A DNA stretch of 21,332 nucleotides from Susulua sp964590995 (lineage in GTDB: Bacteria; Omnitrophota; Gorgyraeia; Duberdicusellales; 4484-171). Positions 6,252 to 14,441 of this stretch are shown here, piece after piece. The stretch is from contig CAZPYY010000012.1 of NCBI GenBank assembly GCA_964590995.1, forward strand, positions 1-21,332. Reading direction: 5' to 3'. Numbering within the stretch: position 1 is the stretch's first letter; each line of letters opens with the position of its first letter. The position numbers and the translations under genes are program-made. Under the pieces are notes generated by a model. The model was not told the origin of the DNA and made no database searches. It saw only the letters and a program-made list of their open reading frames with translations.

Positions 6252-8693
6252 TTACTCTTCGGGAACAATCCGGGCGATAGTTGAAAGTTTATCAGCTTTT
6301 TCTAGGTTGATTATCCTGACCCCTTGGGTGGAACGGCTAGAAACTCGAATATCCCGGACTTTTGTCCGGATAAGAATTCCCTTCTGGGTAATACACATTA
6401 CTTCATCATCCGGCCTAACCAAGACCAAAGCCCTCACCTCTCCTATTTTAGGAGAGAGTTTTATATTAATTACACCCTTGCCGCCCCTAGATTGTAAACG
6501 GTACTCTCCAACCGGGGTTCTTTTAGCAAAACCATTCTCAGTAGCTGTAAGAAGATAAAAATCATCTTTCTTCAACGCCCCCCTGACTAGAACCATCTCT
6601 AAGGCGATATCTTTTTTAGATAGTTTTATGCCTCTGACACCTTGTGACTGCCTGCCAGTAGGTCTTATTTCGCTACTCTTAAATCTTATCGAGAGACCAC
6701 CTTGGGTAGCTAAGATAACTTCTTCTCCTCGGCCACAGACCCCAACGCCAACAAGGTTATCATCTTTACCTAAAGTAATAGCAAATATTCCGCTCTTGCG
6801 CATATTCGAAAATAATCCTAAGGAGGTCCTCTTAACCATACCCTTTTGGGTGGCCATAAAGATAAATTTCTCGGGGTCGAATTCCGATATAGATAAGACT
6901 GTAGTAATCCTCTCTTTGCCGGAGAGATTTAAGAGATTAACAATGGCTCTACCTTTAGAAGTTCGAGAACCAGTGGAAACTTCATAGGTCTTTAAAGGAT
7001 AGATCTTACCTTGGTTGGTAAAAAATAAAAGGGTGTCTTTGCTTGAGGCAACAAATAGATGTTCAACAAAGTCCTCTTCAGCGGTAGACATAGCAGTAAC
7101 CCCTCTGCCGCCTCTTTTTTGTTGACGGTAGGTAGCCAGAGGCATTCTCTTAATATAGCCTGAACCGGTTATGCTAATAACCATATCCTCTTCAACAATC
7201 AAATCCTCAACTTCTATCTCCTCTTTTTGAGCTACGATTTCTGTACGCCGAGGATCAGCAAACTTCTCTTTTATCTCCTTTAACTCTTCCTTTATCAAAG
7301 CTTCTTGCTTCTTCTCTGAAGCCAGTATAGCTTTTAAGCTCTCTATTCGTTTCAAAAGCTCTAAATACTCCTGATCTATTCTTTTTCTCTCCAAGGCGCA
7401 GAGCCTCTGCAGTTGCATCTCTAAAATTGCTTGAGCCTGAACATCAGTGAGCTTAAACTTTTTCATCAAGGCTAGCTTGGCATCTTGGGGATTCTTAGAT
7501 TTTTTAATTGTCTCGATTACTTTATCGAGAAACTTTAAGGCGATCTTTAGACCTTCTAAGATGTGCGCTCTTCTTTCGGCCTTATCAAGTTCAAATTTAG
7601 TCCTTCGTATGATAACCTCTTTGCGAAAATGAATATGGTGAAAAAGCATCTCCTTTAAATCCAAAGTCTGAGGCTTACGATTTACTAAGCATAAGAAGAT
7701 TGCTCCGAAAGTCGTCTCCATACTAGTATGCTTATGAAGACGATTTAAAATTATATCAGCTTGTGCATCGCGCTTAAGTTCTAAAACAATTCTTATGCCC
7801 TCTTTGTCTGACTCATCACGAAGATCAGAAATTCCTTCTACCCTCTTATCAGTAATAAGCTTTGCTACCTGCTCCATAAGAGTAGTTTTGTTTAACTGGT
7901 AAGGAATTTCAGTAATAATAATTTGACTCTTATTCTTTTCGCGTTCAATTACTGTCTTGGCTCTAACTGTGAGCTTGCCCCTACCCTCTTTATACATATC
8001 TAGGATATTAGTTCTTCCGCAGATTATCCCGCCAGTAGGAAAATCCGGCCCCCTAACATATTTGTAGAGATCTTTTACTGAGGCCTTAGGGTTGTCTATT
8101 AAATAAGTTAAGGCATCGCAAACTTCTCCTAAATTATGCGGCGGGATGTTGGTTGCCATACCAACAGCAATACCGCTTGCACCATTCAGCAACATATTCG
8201 GCAGGACTGAAGGGAGAACTTCCGGTTCAGTTAAAGAGTTGTCAAAATTGGGGAAGAAATTAACCGTCTTCTTATCAATATCTTGGAGGATATACTCGGT
8301 TATCCGAGACATCCGGGCCTCAGAATAACGCATGGCTGCCGGCGGGTCTCCGTCGATAGATCCAAAGTTGCCTTGGCCATTTATTAAGGGATAGCGCAGA
8401 GAAAAATCCTGAGCTATTCTCACTAAGGCATCGTATACTGCGATGTCGCCATGGGGATGATATTTACCCAGAGTTTCACCAACGATTCGGGCGCACTTTT
8501 TATGGGGCTGGTTGTAACGCAGATGCAGATCCTGCATAGCATAAAGAATTCTTCTCTGTACTGGCTTTAGCCCGTCTCTAATATCTGGTAGGGCCCTGCC
8601 GACGATTACACTCATCGCATAAGAGAGGTAAGACTCTTTCATCTCCTCTTCTAAATACCTATCGACGATTTTTTCTTTAACTCTTTCAGCCAT
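6252..8693 (-). CDS. gyrA: DNA gyrase subunit A
   Basis: An 813-aa breakage-reunion subunit of gyrase, which with GyrB introduces negative supercoils. The N-terminal part shows LPDIRDGLKPVQRRIL, GETLGKYHPHGD and the catalytic tyrosine Y123 in AAMRYSEARM. The C-terminal beta-pinwheel contains a GyrA box (QKRGGRG, near 517) and a later QSRGGKG repeat, so this is gyrase and not topoisomerase IV ParC. The quinolone-determining position equivalent to E. coli Ser83 is Ile84 (HGDIAVYD), while the Asp87 equivalent is kept. Length is normal. It lies 17 nt downstream of gyrB in a gyrB-gyrA pair, with a plausible start at MAERVKEK. Confidence 0.97.
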   Translation of the reverse strand: MAERVKEKIVDRYLEEEMKESYLSYAMSVIVGRALPDIRDGLKPVQRRILYAMQDLHLRYNQPHKKCARIVGETLGKYHPHGDIAVYDALVRIAQDFSLRYPLINGQGNFGSIDGDPPAAMRYSEARMSRITEYILQDIDKKTVNFFPNFDNSLTEPEVLPSVLPNMLLNGASGIAVGMATNIPPHNLGEVCDALTYLIDNPKASVKDLYKYVRGPDFPTGGIICGRTNILDMYKEGRGKLTVRAKTVIEREKNKSQIIITEIPYQLNKTTLMEQVAKLITDKRVEGISDLRDESDKEGIRIVLELKRDAQADIILNRLHKHTSMETTFGAIFLCLVNRKPQTLDLKEMLFHHIHFRKEVIIRRTKFELDKAERRAHILEGLKIALKFLDKVIETIKKSKNPQDAKLALMKKFKLTDVQAQAILEMQLQRLCALERKRIDQEYLELLKRIESLKAILASEKKQEALIKEELKEIKEKFADPRRTEIVAQKEEIEVEDLIVEEDMVISITGSGYIKRMPLATYRQQKRGGRGVTAMSTAEEDFVEHLFVASSKDTLLFFTNQGKIYPLKTYEVSTGSRTSKGRAIVNLLNLSGKERITTVLSISEFDPEKFIFMATQKGMVKRTSLGLFSNMRKSGIFAITLGKDDNLVGVGVCGRGEEVILATQGGLSIRFKSSEIRPTGRQSQGVRGIKLSKKDIALEMVLVRGALKKDDFYLLTATENGFAKRTPVGEYRLQSRGGKGVINIKLSPKIGEVRALVLVRPDDEVMCITQKGILIRTKVRDIRVSSRSTQGVRIINLEKADKLSTIARIVPEE

Positions 8694-8710
8694 TATCTAT
8701 ATCTTTCTGA

Positions 8711-11062
8711 TTAAACGTCTAGGTTCTTTACTTCATGAGCATTAGCTTGGATAAACTCTCTTCTCGGTTCAGCCTGCCCACCCATTAAAATAGTAAAAAT
8801 ACTATCCGCCTCTACAGTGTCTTCCAAGGTCACTCTTACTAAAGTTCGTTTTTGAGGATCCATGGTGCTTTCCCATAGCTGTTCAGGGTTCATCTCTCCT
8901 AGGCCTTTGTAGCGTTGGATATTCATTCCCTTGGTAGCTAGTTTACGCACCTGGACTAATACTGCCCTTAAGTTATTGCACCTTATTTCCTCGCCATTAT
9001 CTTCACTGCTAAGAATAAATGAGTCTTTCTCTTGAGGCAGGTAATCCTCTAAGGATGTACCGGCCTTAGCAAAGTCCTCGTCAATCTTGCGTATCTGGTG
9101 GGATTCATAAATCTCTATATGGTCTAGCTCCTCTATCTCTCCATAAGAGGCTAGCTGGCCTTCTTTAAAGAGAAAGACTGGTCTTTGATGCACAGATATC
9201 TTGTGCGCCGGGTATTTCTTCTTCTTCTGGTCAATCGCTTTTATATACTGCTTAAAAGGAACACCTTTTCTCTCTAGGGACAATTCCAGCTGTTCAATAG
9301 CAATAACATTCTGAATGATCTTCTCTAATTCTTTTTGTGTAAAGGCCTTGCCGTCTTTTTTGGCTTTTTGAAGCTTTGCTGATTTAGTTCCCAAAGAAAG
9401 AATAATGTCATTCATCTCTTTTTCGGTATGCATATACTCTTCCCAACCCTTCTTCTTGATTCGATAAAGTGGTGGCTGAGCAATATAAATATGTCCTCCC
9501 TCTACTAAAGGAAGCATATGCCGATAAAAGAGAGTCAGGATAAGAGTTCTGATGTGAGAACCATCTACGTCAGCGTCAGCCATAATAATTACCTTATTAT
9601 AGCGAAGCTTGGAAGAATCAAACTCGTCACCGACTCCGGTTCCTAAGGCTGAGATGATTGTTCGGACTTCTTCGCTACTTAAAATTTTATCTAAGCGGGC
9701 TTTTTCAACATTAAGTATCTTCCCTTTTATTGGTAGAATTGCCTGGAAGGTTCTATCTCGTGCCTGCTTTGCTGAACCTCCGGCAGATTCACCCTCGACT
9801 ATATAGACCTCACAAAACTCAGGATTCTTCTCTGAGCAGTCAGCAAGCTTTCCTGGTAAGTTAGCAGCATCTAAAGCTCCTTTCCTGCGGGTCAACTCTC
9901 GGGCTTTTCGAGCAGCTTCTCGAGCCTGAGCCGCTAAGACCGACTTTTGAACTATCTTGTTAGCTACTGAAGGAGTCTCTTCAAAAAACGAACTTAACGC
10001 TTCGAAAGCGATAGAGTTGACCAGGCCGTCTACCTCAGAGTTGCCAAGCTTGGTTTTGGTCTGCCCTTCAAATTGAGGGTTGGGTATTTTCACGCTTATC
10101 ACTGCGCAAACTCCTTCTCGGGCATCATCTCCAGAGATGCTATTTAAATTCTTCAGAAGGTTTCTGCCTTTAGCATATTGATTAAGGGCCCGGGTAAGAG
10201 CGGTCTTGAAACCGCTCAGGTGAGTTCCCCCTTCGATAGTATTAATATTATTAGCGAAAGAGTAAATAGTCTCTTTGTAGGCATTGTTATATTGAATCGC
10301 TCCTTCAACCGTGATGCCATCTTTTTCTTTCTGAAAGTAGATTATCTTTTTATGTAAAGGATCTTTGTTGCGGTTAAGATACTCGGCAAAGGAGACAATC
10401 CCTCCCTTGAACTTAAAGACAACTTGTTTATCCTTCTTCTCATTGTTAAGGGTTATCTCTATAGTCTTATTTAAAAAAGCCAGTTCTCTTAATCTTTGAG
10501 AAAGAATATCAAAAGAAAACTCATGAACCGAAAAAATATCCTCGTCAGGCTTAAAGGTAATCTTGGTTCCAGTAGTCTTTGCCTTTCCAATTACCTTCAT
10601 CTTAGTCTTGGTCTTGCCGCGCTCAAAGCTCTGATGGTAAACCTTACCCTCTCTTCTTACCTCTGCCTCTAACCACTCGCTTAAAGCGTTAACACAGCTA
10701 ACCCCGACTCCATGCAAGCCACCACTAACCTTATAAACTCGATGGTCGAACTTACCTCCAGCATGTAGAGTAGTAAGAACAACCTCAAGGGCTGGTTTCT
10801 TTAACTTCTTGTGGATTCCTACCGGAATACCCCGGCCACTATCCTCTACGGAGACACTATTGTCACTATGGATTGTGACCTTTATCTTATCGCAGTATCC
10901 TCCTGAGGCCTCATCGATAGAGTTATCAACCACCTCATAAACTAGGTGGTGCAGACCCCTTACTGAGGTGTCTCCGATATACATTGCCGGGCGCTTTCTC
11001 ACGGCTTCAATACCGCCTAAGACCTGAATTGTCGTAGCATCGTATTTTTGGTTCTTGGCCAT
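8711..11062 (-). CDS. gyrB: DNA gyrase subunit B
   Basis: A 783-aa GHKL ATPase subunit of gyrase. The ATP site shows VVDNSIDEA (about 44-52), EDSGRGIP (73-80) and GGLHGVGVSCVNALS (114-128). The TOPRIM metal-binding residues are in VEGESAGGSAKQARDR (from about 422) and MADADVDGSH (495-503). The tail has QRYKGLGEMNPEQLW (from about 716). A charged insertion of roughly 150 residues (about 545-700) interrupts the TOPRIM-to-tail region. This makes the protein longer than the 640-aa Gram-positive type and similar to the E. coli type. It follows the DciA-like gene with a 2-nt gap. Confidence 0.97.
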   Translation of the reverse strand: MAKNQKYDATTIQVLGGIEAVRKRPAMYIGDTSVRGLHHLVYEVVDNSIDEASGGYCDKIKVTIHSDNSVSVEDSGRGIPVGIHKKLKKPALEVVLTTLHAGGKFDHRVYKVSGGLHGVGVSCVNALSEWLEAEVRREGKVYHQSFERGKTKTKMKVIGKAKTTGTKITFKPDEDIFSVHEFSFDILSQRLRELAFLNKTIEITLNNEKKDKQVVFKFKGGIVSFAEYLNRNKDPLHKKIIYFQKEKDGITVEGAIQYNNAYKETIYSFANNINTIEGGTHLSGFKTALTRALNQYAKGRNLLKNLNSISGDDAREGVCAVISVKIPNPQFEGQTKTKLGNSEVDGLVNSIAFEALSSFFEETPSVANKIVQKSVLAAQAREAARKARELTRRKGALDAANLPGKLADCSEKNPEFCEVYIVEGESAGGSAKQARDRTFQAILPIKGKILNVEKARLDKILSSEEVRTIISALGTGVGDEFDSSKLRYNKVIIMADADVDGSHIRTLILTLFYRHMLPLVEGGHIYIAQPPLYRIKKKGWEEYMHTEKEMNDIILSLGTKSAKLQKAKKDGKAFTQKELEKIIQNVIAIEQLELSLERKGVPFKQYIKAIDQKKKKYPAHKISVHQRPVFLFKEGQLASYGEIEELDHIEIYESHQIRKIDEDFAKAGTSLEDYLPQEKDSFILSSEDNGEEIRCNNLRAVLVQVRKLATKGMNIQRYKGLGEMNPEQLWESTMDPQKRTLVRVTLEDTVEADSIFTILMGGQAEPRREFIQANAHEVKNLDV

Positions 11063-11064
11063 CT

Positions 11065-11340
11065 CTACCCTATCTCTATTTTTATGCCTTTGATTTGCGG
11101 AAATTCTTCTTTAATCCCCTCAAGTATTTTATCCTTTTTTAACCCAAAATCGTAGCTAAGACTTGATGAGCTCGATTTAAATATGATCTCCTTCTTAAAA
11201 ACCCCCTTAAAGCAAATACCTTCTTGAGCCTCTGGATCTAGAAACCTATTTACTATTTGTTGAATCCTCTCTTGCTCTTTATGCTCCTCTTTCTTTTTGG
11301 CTAAAAACTTATCAACTAAATCTTTTATGTGTGTAGCCAT
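11065..11340 (-). CDS. DciA-like (DUF721) protein
   Basis: A 91-aa protein with a lysine/glutamate-rich helix at residues 10-35 and an alpha/beta C-terminal half (GICFKGVFKKEIIFKSSSSSL, then a helix and KGIKIEIG). Size, composition and position between dnaN and gyrB match DUF721/DciA. The DciA branch of that family loads the replicative helicase DnaB in bacteria without DnaC/DnaI. The match is by context and overall pattern rather than a diagnostic motif. It starts 6 nt after the dnaN stop and ends 2 nt before gyrB, so the replication genes look like one transcript. Confidence 0.65.
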   Translation of the reverse strand: MATHIKDLVDKFLAKKKEEHKEQERIQQIVNRFLDPEAQEGICFKGVFKKEIIFKSSSSSLSYDFGLKKDKILEGIKEEFPQIKGIKIEIG

Positions 11341-11346
11341 GGCCGA

Positions 11347-12444
11347 TTACGGTTTCATTGGAAGGATAAGATATATATACCCCTCTTTTCTCAATACAGC
11401 CGGCTTATCAGCACCAAAAAAATCAATACAGACTTCTTCGTCGGCCAGATTCTTTAGGACATCTGTTAAGTAGTTGGGGTTAAACCCTATCTCAAGATGG
11501 GCCCCGCTGTAACGAACATCTACCATTTCTCTTACCTCTCCCAGCTGAGGTGTGTTTTTGTAAATATTCAGGTGGTCTTTCTTTAGCTCTAGTCTTACTC
11601 CTTGGTAATCAGTTGTTGAGAGCAAACTGGCCCTCTTTAAAGCAAAGAGTAGTTTTTTTCGGTCAACCACGAGTTTATCTTTACCTTCCTTGGGGATATA
11701 TTGTGAGTAATTAGGGAACTCCCCTTCTATTGGCCGGGCAATAAAGTGGGTGTCTTTGAAGTCGAAGCCAATCCTATTGCCTTCCACAGATAAGTACACC
11801 TCCCCTACCTTATCCTTTGTTAGTTTTTGCAGTTCATTTACAGCTTTTATTGGAAGGATAAAGGATATTTTTGAAGTTAGCTCTGGTTGTTTAGGGGGTA
11901 GCTTCTTCTCAATAAACGATAGTCGCTTACCATCAGTAGAGATTAGCTTTATCTTGCCCTGGTCTACCTCAAAGAGAATACCTCCTAAAATATAGTTGGA
12001 ATCTTCGTGGCCGACACAGAAAGAGGTTAGTTTAATCATCTCCTCTAATTCTTGAGGGTCTACTTTTATTAAAGACACTCCTCCCTTCTCCTGGACCTGA
12101 GGAAATTCCTCAGCATTTAGTGTGCTCACTTTAAACTCAATTTTTTCACACCTTATTAAGAGGTTGTTTTTACTTTTTTCGATGGTTATTTTCTCTGGTG
12201 GCAGCTCTCGAATAATAGAGAAAAATTTCTTCATTGGGATGGCTGCCTCTCCGGCCTCTATTTCCTTAAGCCCTTGTAAGGATATTGTGGTTATGTCTAA
12301 ATCGGTGGTGGTAAATTTTAAATTATTTTTTGTAGCGGTTAAGAGAACACTACTTAGCATAGGAAAGTTTTGTTTAGTTGTTGTTGGCCCTAAAACTTTC
12401 TGTAGGTTCTCTACTAATATATCTTTATTAATAATAAACTTCAT
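11347..12444 (-). CDS. dnaN: DNA polymerase III beta sliding clamp
   Basis: A 365-aa clamp that holds the replicative polymerase on DNA. It starts MKFIINKDILVENLQKVLG and has three similar clamp domains of about 120 aa. Recognisable blocks include PMLSSVLLTA, TDLDITT, EEFPQV, STDGKRLSF, EGEFPNY and GVRLEL. It ends with the family's typical LILPMKP. Length is normal. It lies 95 nt downstream of dnaA. The ATG has no Shine-Dalgarno: the bases in front of it are a trinucleotide run that may belong to the origin. Confidence 0.97.
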   Translation of the reverse strand: MKFIINKDILVENLQKVLGPTTTKQNFPMLSSVLLTATKNNLKFTTTDLDITTISLQGLKEIEAGEAAIPMKKFFSIIRELPPEKITIEKSKNNLLIRCEKIEFKVSTLNAEEFPQVQEKGGVSLIKVDPQELEEMIKLTSFCVGHEDSNYILGGILFEVDQGKIKLISTDGKRLSFIEKKLPPKQPELTSKISFILPIKAVNELQKLTKDKVGEVYLSVEGNRIGFDFKDTHFIARPIEGEFPNYSQYIPKEGKDKLVVDRKKLLFALKRASLLSTTDYQGVRLELKKDHLNIYKNTPQLGEVREMVDVRYSGAHLEIGFNPNYLTDVLKNLADEEVCIDFFGADKPAVLRKEGYIYLILPMKP

Positions 12445-12474
12445 AGTAGTAATAGTAGTATATTTTGTGAATTC
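12444..12474 (+). promoter_or_regulatory. Candidate DnaA-trio next to a DnaA-box-like site
   Basis: On the plus strand TAG TAG TAA TAG TAG TAT runs from 12444 to 12461, followed within 5 nt by a degenerate inverted DnaA box (TGTGAATTC, 12466-12474). Read 3' to 5' away from the box, this is GAT GAT AAT GAT GAT, the pattern of the DnaA-trio that carries DnaA onto single-stranded DNA in B. subtilis. The location between dnaA and dnaN is also the B. subtilis one. The orientation relative to the box fits that model. Confidence 0.55.
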
Positions 12475-12522
12475 TGTTAAGAGGTGATTATTTTACCAAA
12501 ACTAAAGATAAAAACAAACAGT

Positions 12523-12531
12523 TTATTCACA
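12523..12531 (+). promoter_or_regulatory. DnaA box (TTATTCACA) between dnaA and dnaN
   Basis: TTATTCACA matches the relaxed DnaA-box consensus TTATnCACA exactly. The same 9-mer recurs in the gap upstream of dnaA (14030-14038). Confidence 0.65.
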
Positions 12532-12539
12532 GAAACTCT

Positions 12540-13874
12540 TTATAAGTTCTTAATTTCCTGTGTAAGGGTGTTGACTGCTAATCTTAACTTAACAATCTTC
12601 TTTAAATCCTGCCGAACCTTCTTGCAAGCATAAAGAATAGTTGTATGATGTTTAGCCCCAAAGAAGCTGCCAATTTCTGGTAAAGACAGGTCGGTCAACT
12701 CCCGGATTAAATACATTGCTATCTGGCGCGGCATAACTAAGGTTTTGTTTCTTCTCTTCTTCTTTAAATCCTCTTTAGGTATGCCAAAGTGGTCTCCAAC
12801 CTTAGAAAGAATAGTATCGGGAGTTATCCGCTTGTAGATTTCTTTTACCATATCTTTTAAGATGTCCTTTGCTAGCTCTAAGCTAATTGGCTTATTCTCT
12901 ATTAAGGAGTAAGCAATAATCCTAACCAGGGCTCCCTCTAGTTCCCGGATATTAGTAGTAATGTTTTCGGCGATAAAACGAATAACATCAGAGTCTATCT
13001 TGATCGGGTCCTTTTCCAGCTTCTTCTGCAAGATCGCCACTCTAGTTTCAAAGTCCGGAAGCTGAATATCTACCACTAGGCCCCAATTGAACCGGGAAAC
13101 CAGTCTTTCTTCAAGCTTGGCAATCTCTTTTGGTGGTTTATCCGAAGAGACGATAATTTGTTTATGGTGGTCATATAAGACATTAAAGGTATGGAAGAAC
13201 TCCTCTTGGGAGGCTTCTTTACCAGCAAGAAATTGAATATCGTCAATTAAGAGCACATCAATATCTCTATACTTCTGGCGGAATTTTTCAGCGGAGCGGT
13301 TACGAATAGAAAAGATGAGTTCGTTAGTAAACTTTTCTGATGAAGTATACTTTACTTTTACTTGCTGACCGCGAGAGAGAATCTGTTGGGCGATTGCCTG
13401 CATAAGATGAGTCTTGCCTAGGCCCACTCCTCCATAAATAAAAAGAGGGTTGTAAGACTTCCCAGGGGCATTAACAACAGCTAAAGAAGCAGCATGAGCC
13501 ATCCGGTTAGAAGCGCCCTCAATAAAATTATCAAAGGTAAAGCGAGGGTTTAGGCGCAGAGAGTCTTGAGGCTCTTCGCGGAAACTCTTTTGGATTGTTT
13601 TAAAAATCTTATTAGCCTTTCTTTTTAAGAGGCTGGGGTTTACATCAAAAACAACTTCGAAGTCTCTCTGGGCAACTTCTTTTAAGGCTTGCTTTATTTG
13701 AGGAAGGTGGCGGCTTTCAACCCAGTTTTTAAAAAAACTATCCGGTGCTTCTAGGACCAAAGACGAGTGGCTTATCTTCTTTAAATTTAAGGGTGCGATC
13801 CAGGTGTCGAAGGAGGTTTCACCTAGGATATTTTTAAGTTTTTCTTTACAGGTTTGCCAAATTTGTTCTGCCAT
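12540..13874 (-). CDS. dnaA: Chromosomal replication initiator DnaA
   Basis: A 444-aa AAA+ initiator that melts the origin. Domain I is IWQTCKEKLKNILGETSFDTWI, followed by a short linker to about residue 105. The AAA+ domain has Walker A GGVGLGKTH (148-156), Walker B LLIDDIQF (208-215) and sensor-type SRFNWG. The C-terminal helix-turn-helix has PRQIAMYLIRELT and LPEIGSFFG. The DNA-contact signature, normally GRDHTT, here reads AKHHTT (K408, H409): the Arg is Lys and the Asp is His, while the His-Thr-Thr is kept. No convincing Shine-Dalgarno is seen before the ATG. It is divergent from rpmH across the origin region. Confidence 0.97.
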   Translation of the reverse strand: MAEQIWQTCKEKLKNILGETSFDTWIAPLNLKKISHSSLVLEAPDSFFKNWVESRHLPQIKQALKEVAQRDFEVVFDVNPSLLKRKANKIFKTIQKSFREEPQDSLRLNPRFTFDNFIEGASNRMAHAASLAVVNAPGKSYNPLFIYGGVGLGKTHLMQAIAQQILSRGQQVKVKYTSSEKFTNELIFSIRNRSAEKFRQKYRDIDVLLIDDIQFLAGKEASQEEFFHTFNVLYDHHKQIIVSSDKPPKEIAKLEERLVSRFNWGLVVDIQLPDFETRVAILQKKLEKDPIKIDSDVIRFIAENITTNIRELEGALVRIIAYSLIENKPISLELAKDILKDMVKEIYKRITPDTILSKVGDHFGIPKEDLKKKRRNKTLVMPRQIAMYLIRELTDLSLPEIGSFFGAKHHTTILYACKKVRQDLKKIVKLRLAVNTLTQEIKNL

Positions 13875-13971
13875 TTTAATGCTGAGTTCATCCCCTGTTT
13901 TACAATAGCTTTTATGCCAATTTAGTTCTCCCCTTTGCGTAAACCAGGAGGTTTTTAATAAGCAATGATGG

Positions 13972-14013
13972 ACTCAATAAGTATATTTTGATATGCTGCT
14001 TCGCAGATTGAGT
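13972..14013 (+). repeat. Three-way-junction palindrome in oriC region
   Basis: The outer 7-bp stem ACTCAAT / ATTGAGT (13972-13978, 14007-14013) encloses a 4-nt linker, a weak hairpin ATAT-TTTG-ATAT, one base, and the hairpin CTGC-TTC-GCAG, which abuts the outer stem. The architecture equals that of the elements after tRNA-Leu and in the parS cluster. Its 3' edge touches the first TTCACA repeat. Confidence 0.6.
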
Positions 14014-14038
14014 TCACAAAATTCACAACTTATTCACA
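14013..14038 (+). promoter_or_regulatory. DnaA-box-like TTCACA repeat cluster
   Basis: TTCACA occurs at 14013-14018, 14022-14027 and 14033-14038, the last as the full relaxed box TTATTCACA (14030-14038). The other two match the 3' part of the box only. The cluster lies about 140 nt upstream of dnaA, next to AT-rich DNA. Confidence 0.55.
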
Positions 14039-14099
14039 CCTAACCAGCGAGGCGAAAATAATTATACCGCAATAAATTTTCTTTGCAACATTTTTATAG

Positions 14100-14127
14100 T
14101 TGACACAAGGTCAATATATGCTAAAAT
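14100..14127 (+). promoter_or_regulatory. Promoter of rpmH-yidD-yidC
   Basis: TTGACA (14100-14105), 16-nt spacer and TAAAAT (14122-14127). This gives a leader of about 170 nt before rpmH, within which the opposite-strand palindromic element 14169-14223 lies. Confidence 0.75.
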
Positions 14128-14168
14128 CTGCCAATATATATAATTTCCGTATTATAGGTAAGAGATGT

Positions 14169-14223
14169 ATACAATCTCTGCCGAAGGCAGAGCAGCTTAG
14201 ATAGCAAAAAGTCAATATTGTAT
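14169..14223 (-). repeat. Palindromic element in rpmH leader (opposite orientation)
   Basis: Read on the minus strand it shows ATACAAT ... CTCTGCC-TTC-GGCAGAG-ATTGTAT, flanked by GG before and ACA after. These are the same outer-stem frame and second hairpin as in the elements behind tRNA-Leu and tRNA-Val. The first hairpin is degenerate (three pairs at best). The outer stem differs from the tRNA-linked copies by a compensated pair. Confidence 0.6.
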
Positions 14224-14303
14224 CCACCGTTGCTTAATAATGGCAATATGGTTTTTGCATAAGGAATTAGTAGATAAGCAAATAAAAGCAATGAGGCTAA
14301 AAG

Positions 14304-14441
14304 GTGAAAAAGAGTCTAAAAACACCAACCAAAATAAAAGCCAAAAAAAAGAGAGGTTTCCGGGCTCGTAAGGCTACTGCCGGCGGCAGAAGAATCTTAA
14401 AGCGGAGAAGGAAAAAGGGCCGGAAAAGGCTTGCCATATGA
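14304..14441 (+). CDS. rpmH: 50S ribosomal protein L34
   Basis: A 45-aa basic protein of the large subunit, starting at GTG. The peptide KKRGFRARKATAGGRRILK followed by RRRKKGRKRLAI is the unmistakable L34 pattern (usually HGFRARMxTxxGRxVLxRRRxKGRKRL). The N-terminus reads MKKSLKTPTKIKAK instead of the common MKRTYQPS. A GAGG Shine-Dalgarno lies 7 nt upstream of the GTG. The stop overlaps the yidD start (ATATGA), leaving no room for rnpA, which normally follows. Confidence 0.93.
   Translation: MKKSLKTPTKIKAKKKRGFRARKATAGGRRILKRRRKKGRKRLAI

Larger units (their letters stand above)
13875..14303. other. Candidate oriC region upstream of dnaA
   Basis: A 429-nt gap between divergent dnaA and rpmH. 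It contains three TTCACA repeats 9 and 11 nt apart (14013, 14022, 14033), the last inside TTATTCACA. AT-rich tracts lie at about 14050-14100 and 14111-14160, together with the rpmH promoter and two palindromic three-way-junction elements. All protein genes on each side point away from here, as expected for bidirectional forks. With the dnaA-dnaN gap this would make a bipartite origin. No protein-coding frame is supported inside it. Confidence 0.7.
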
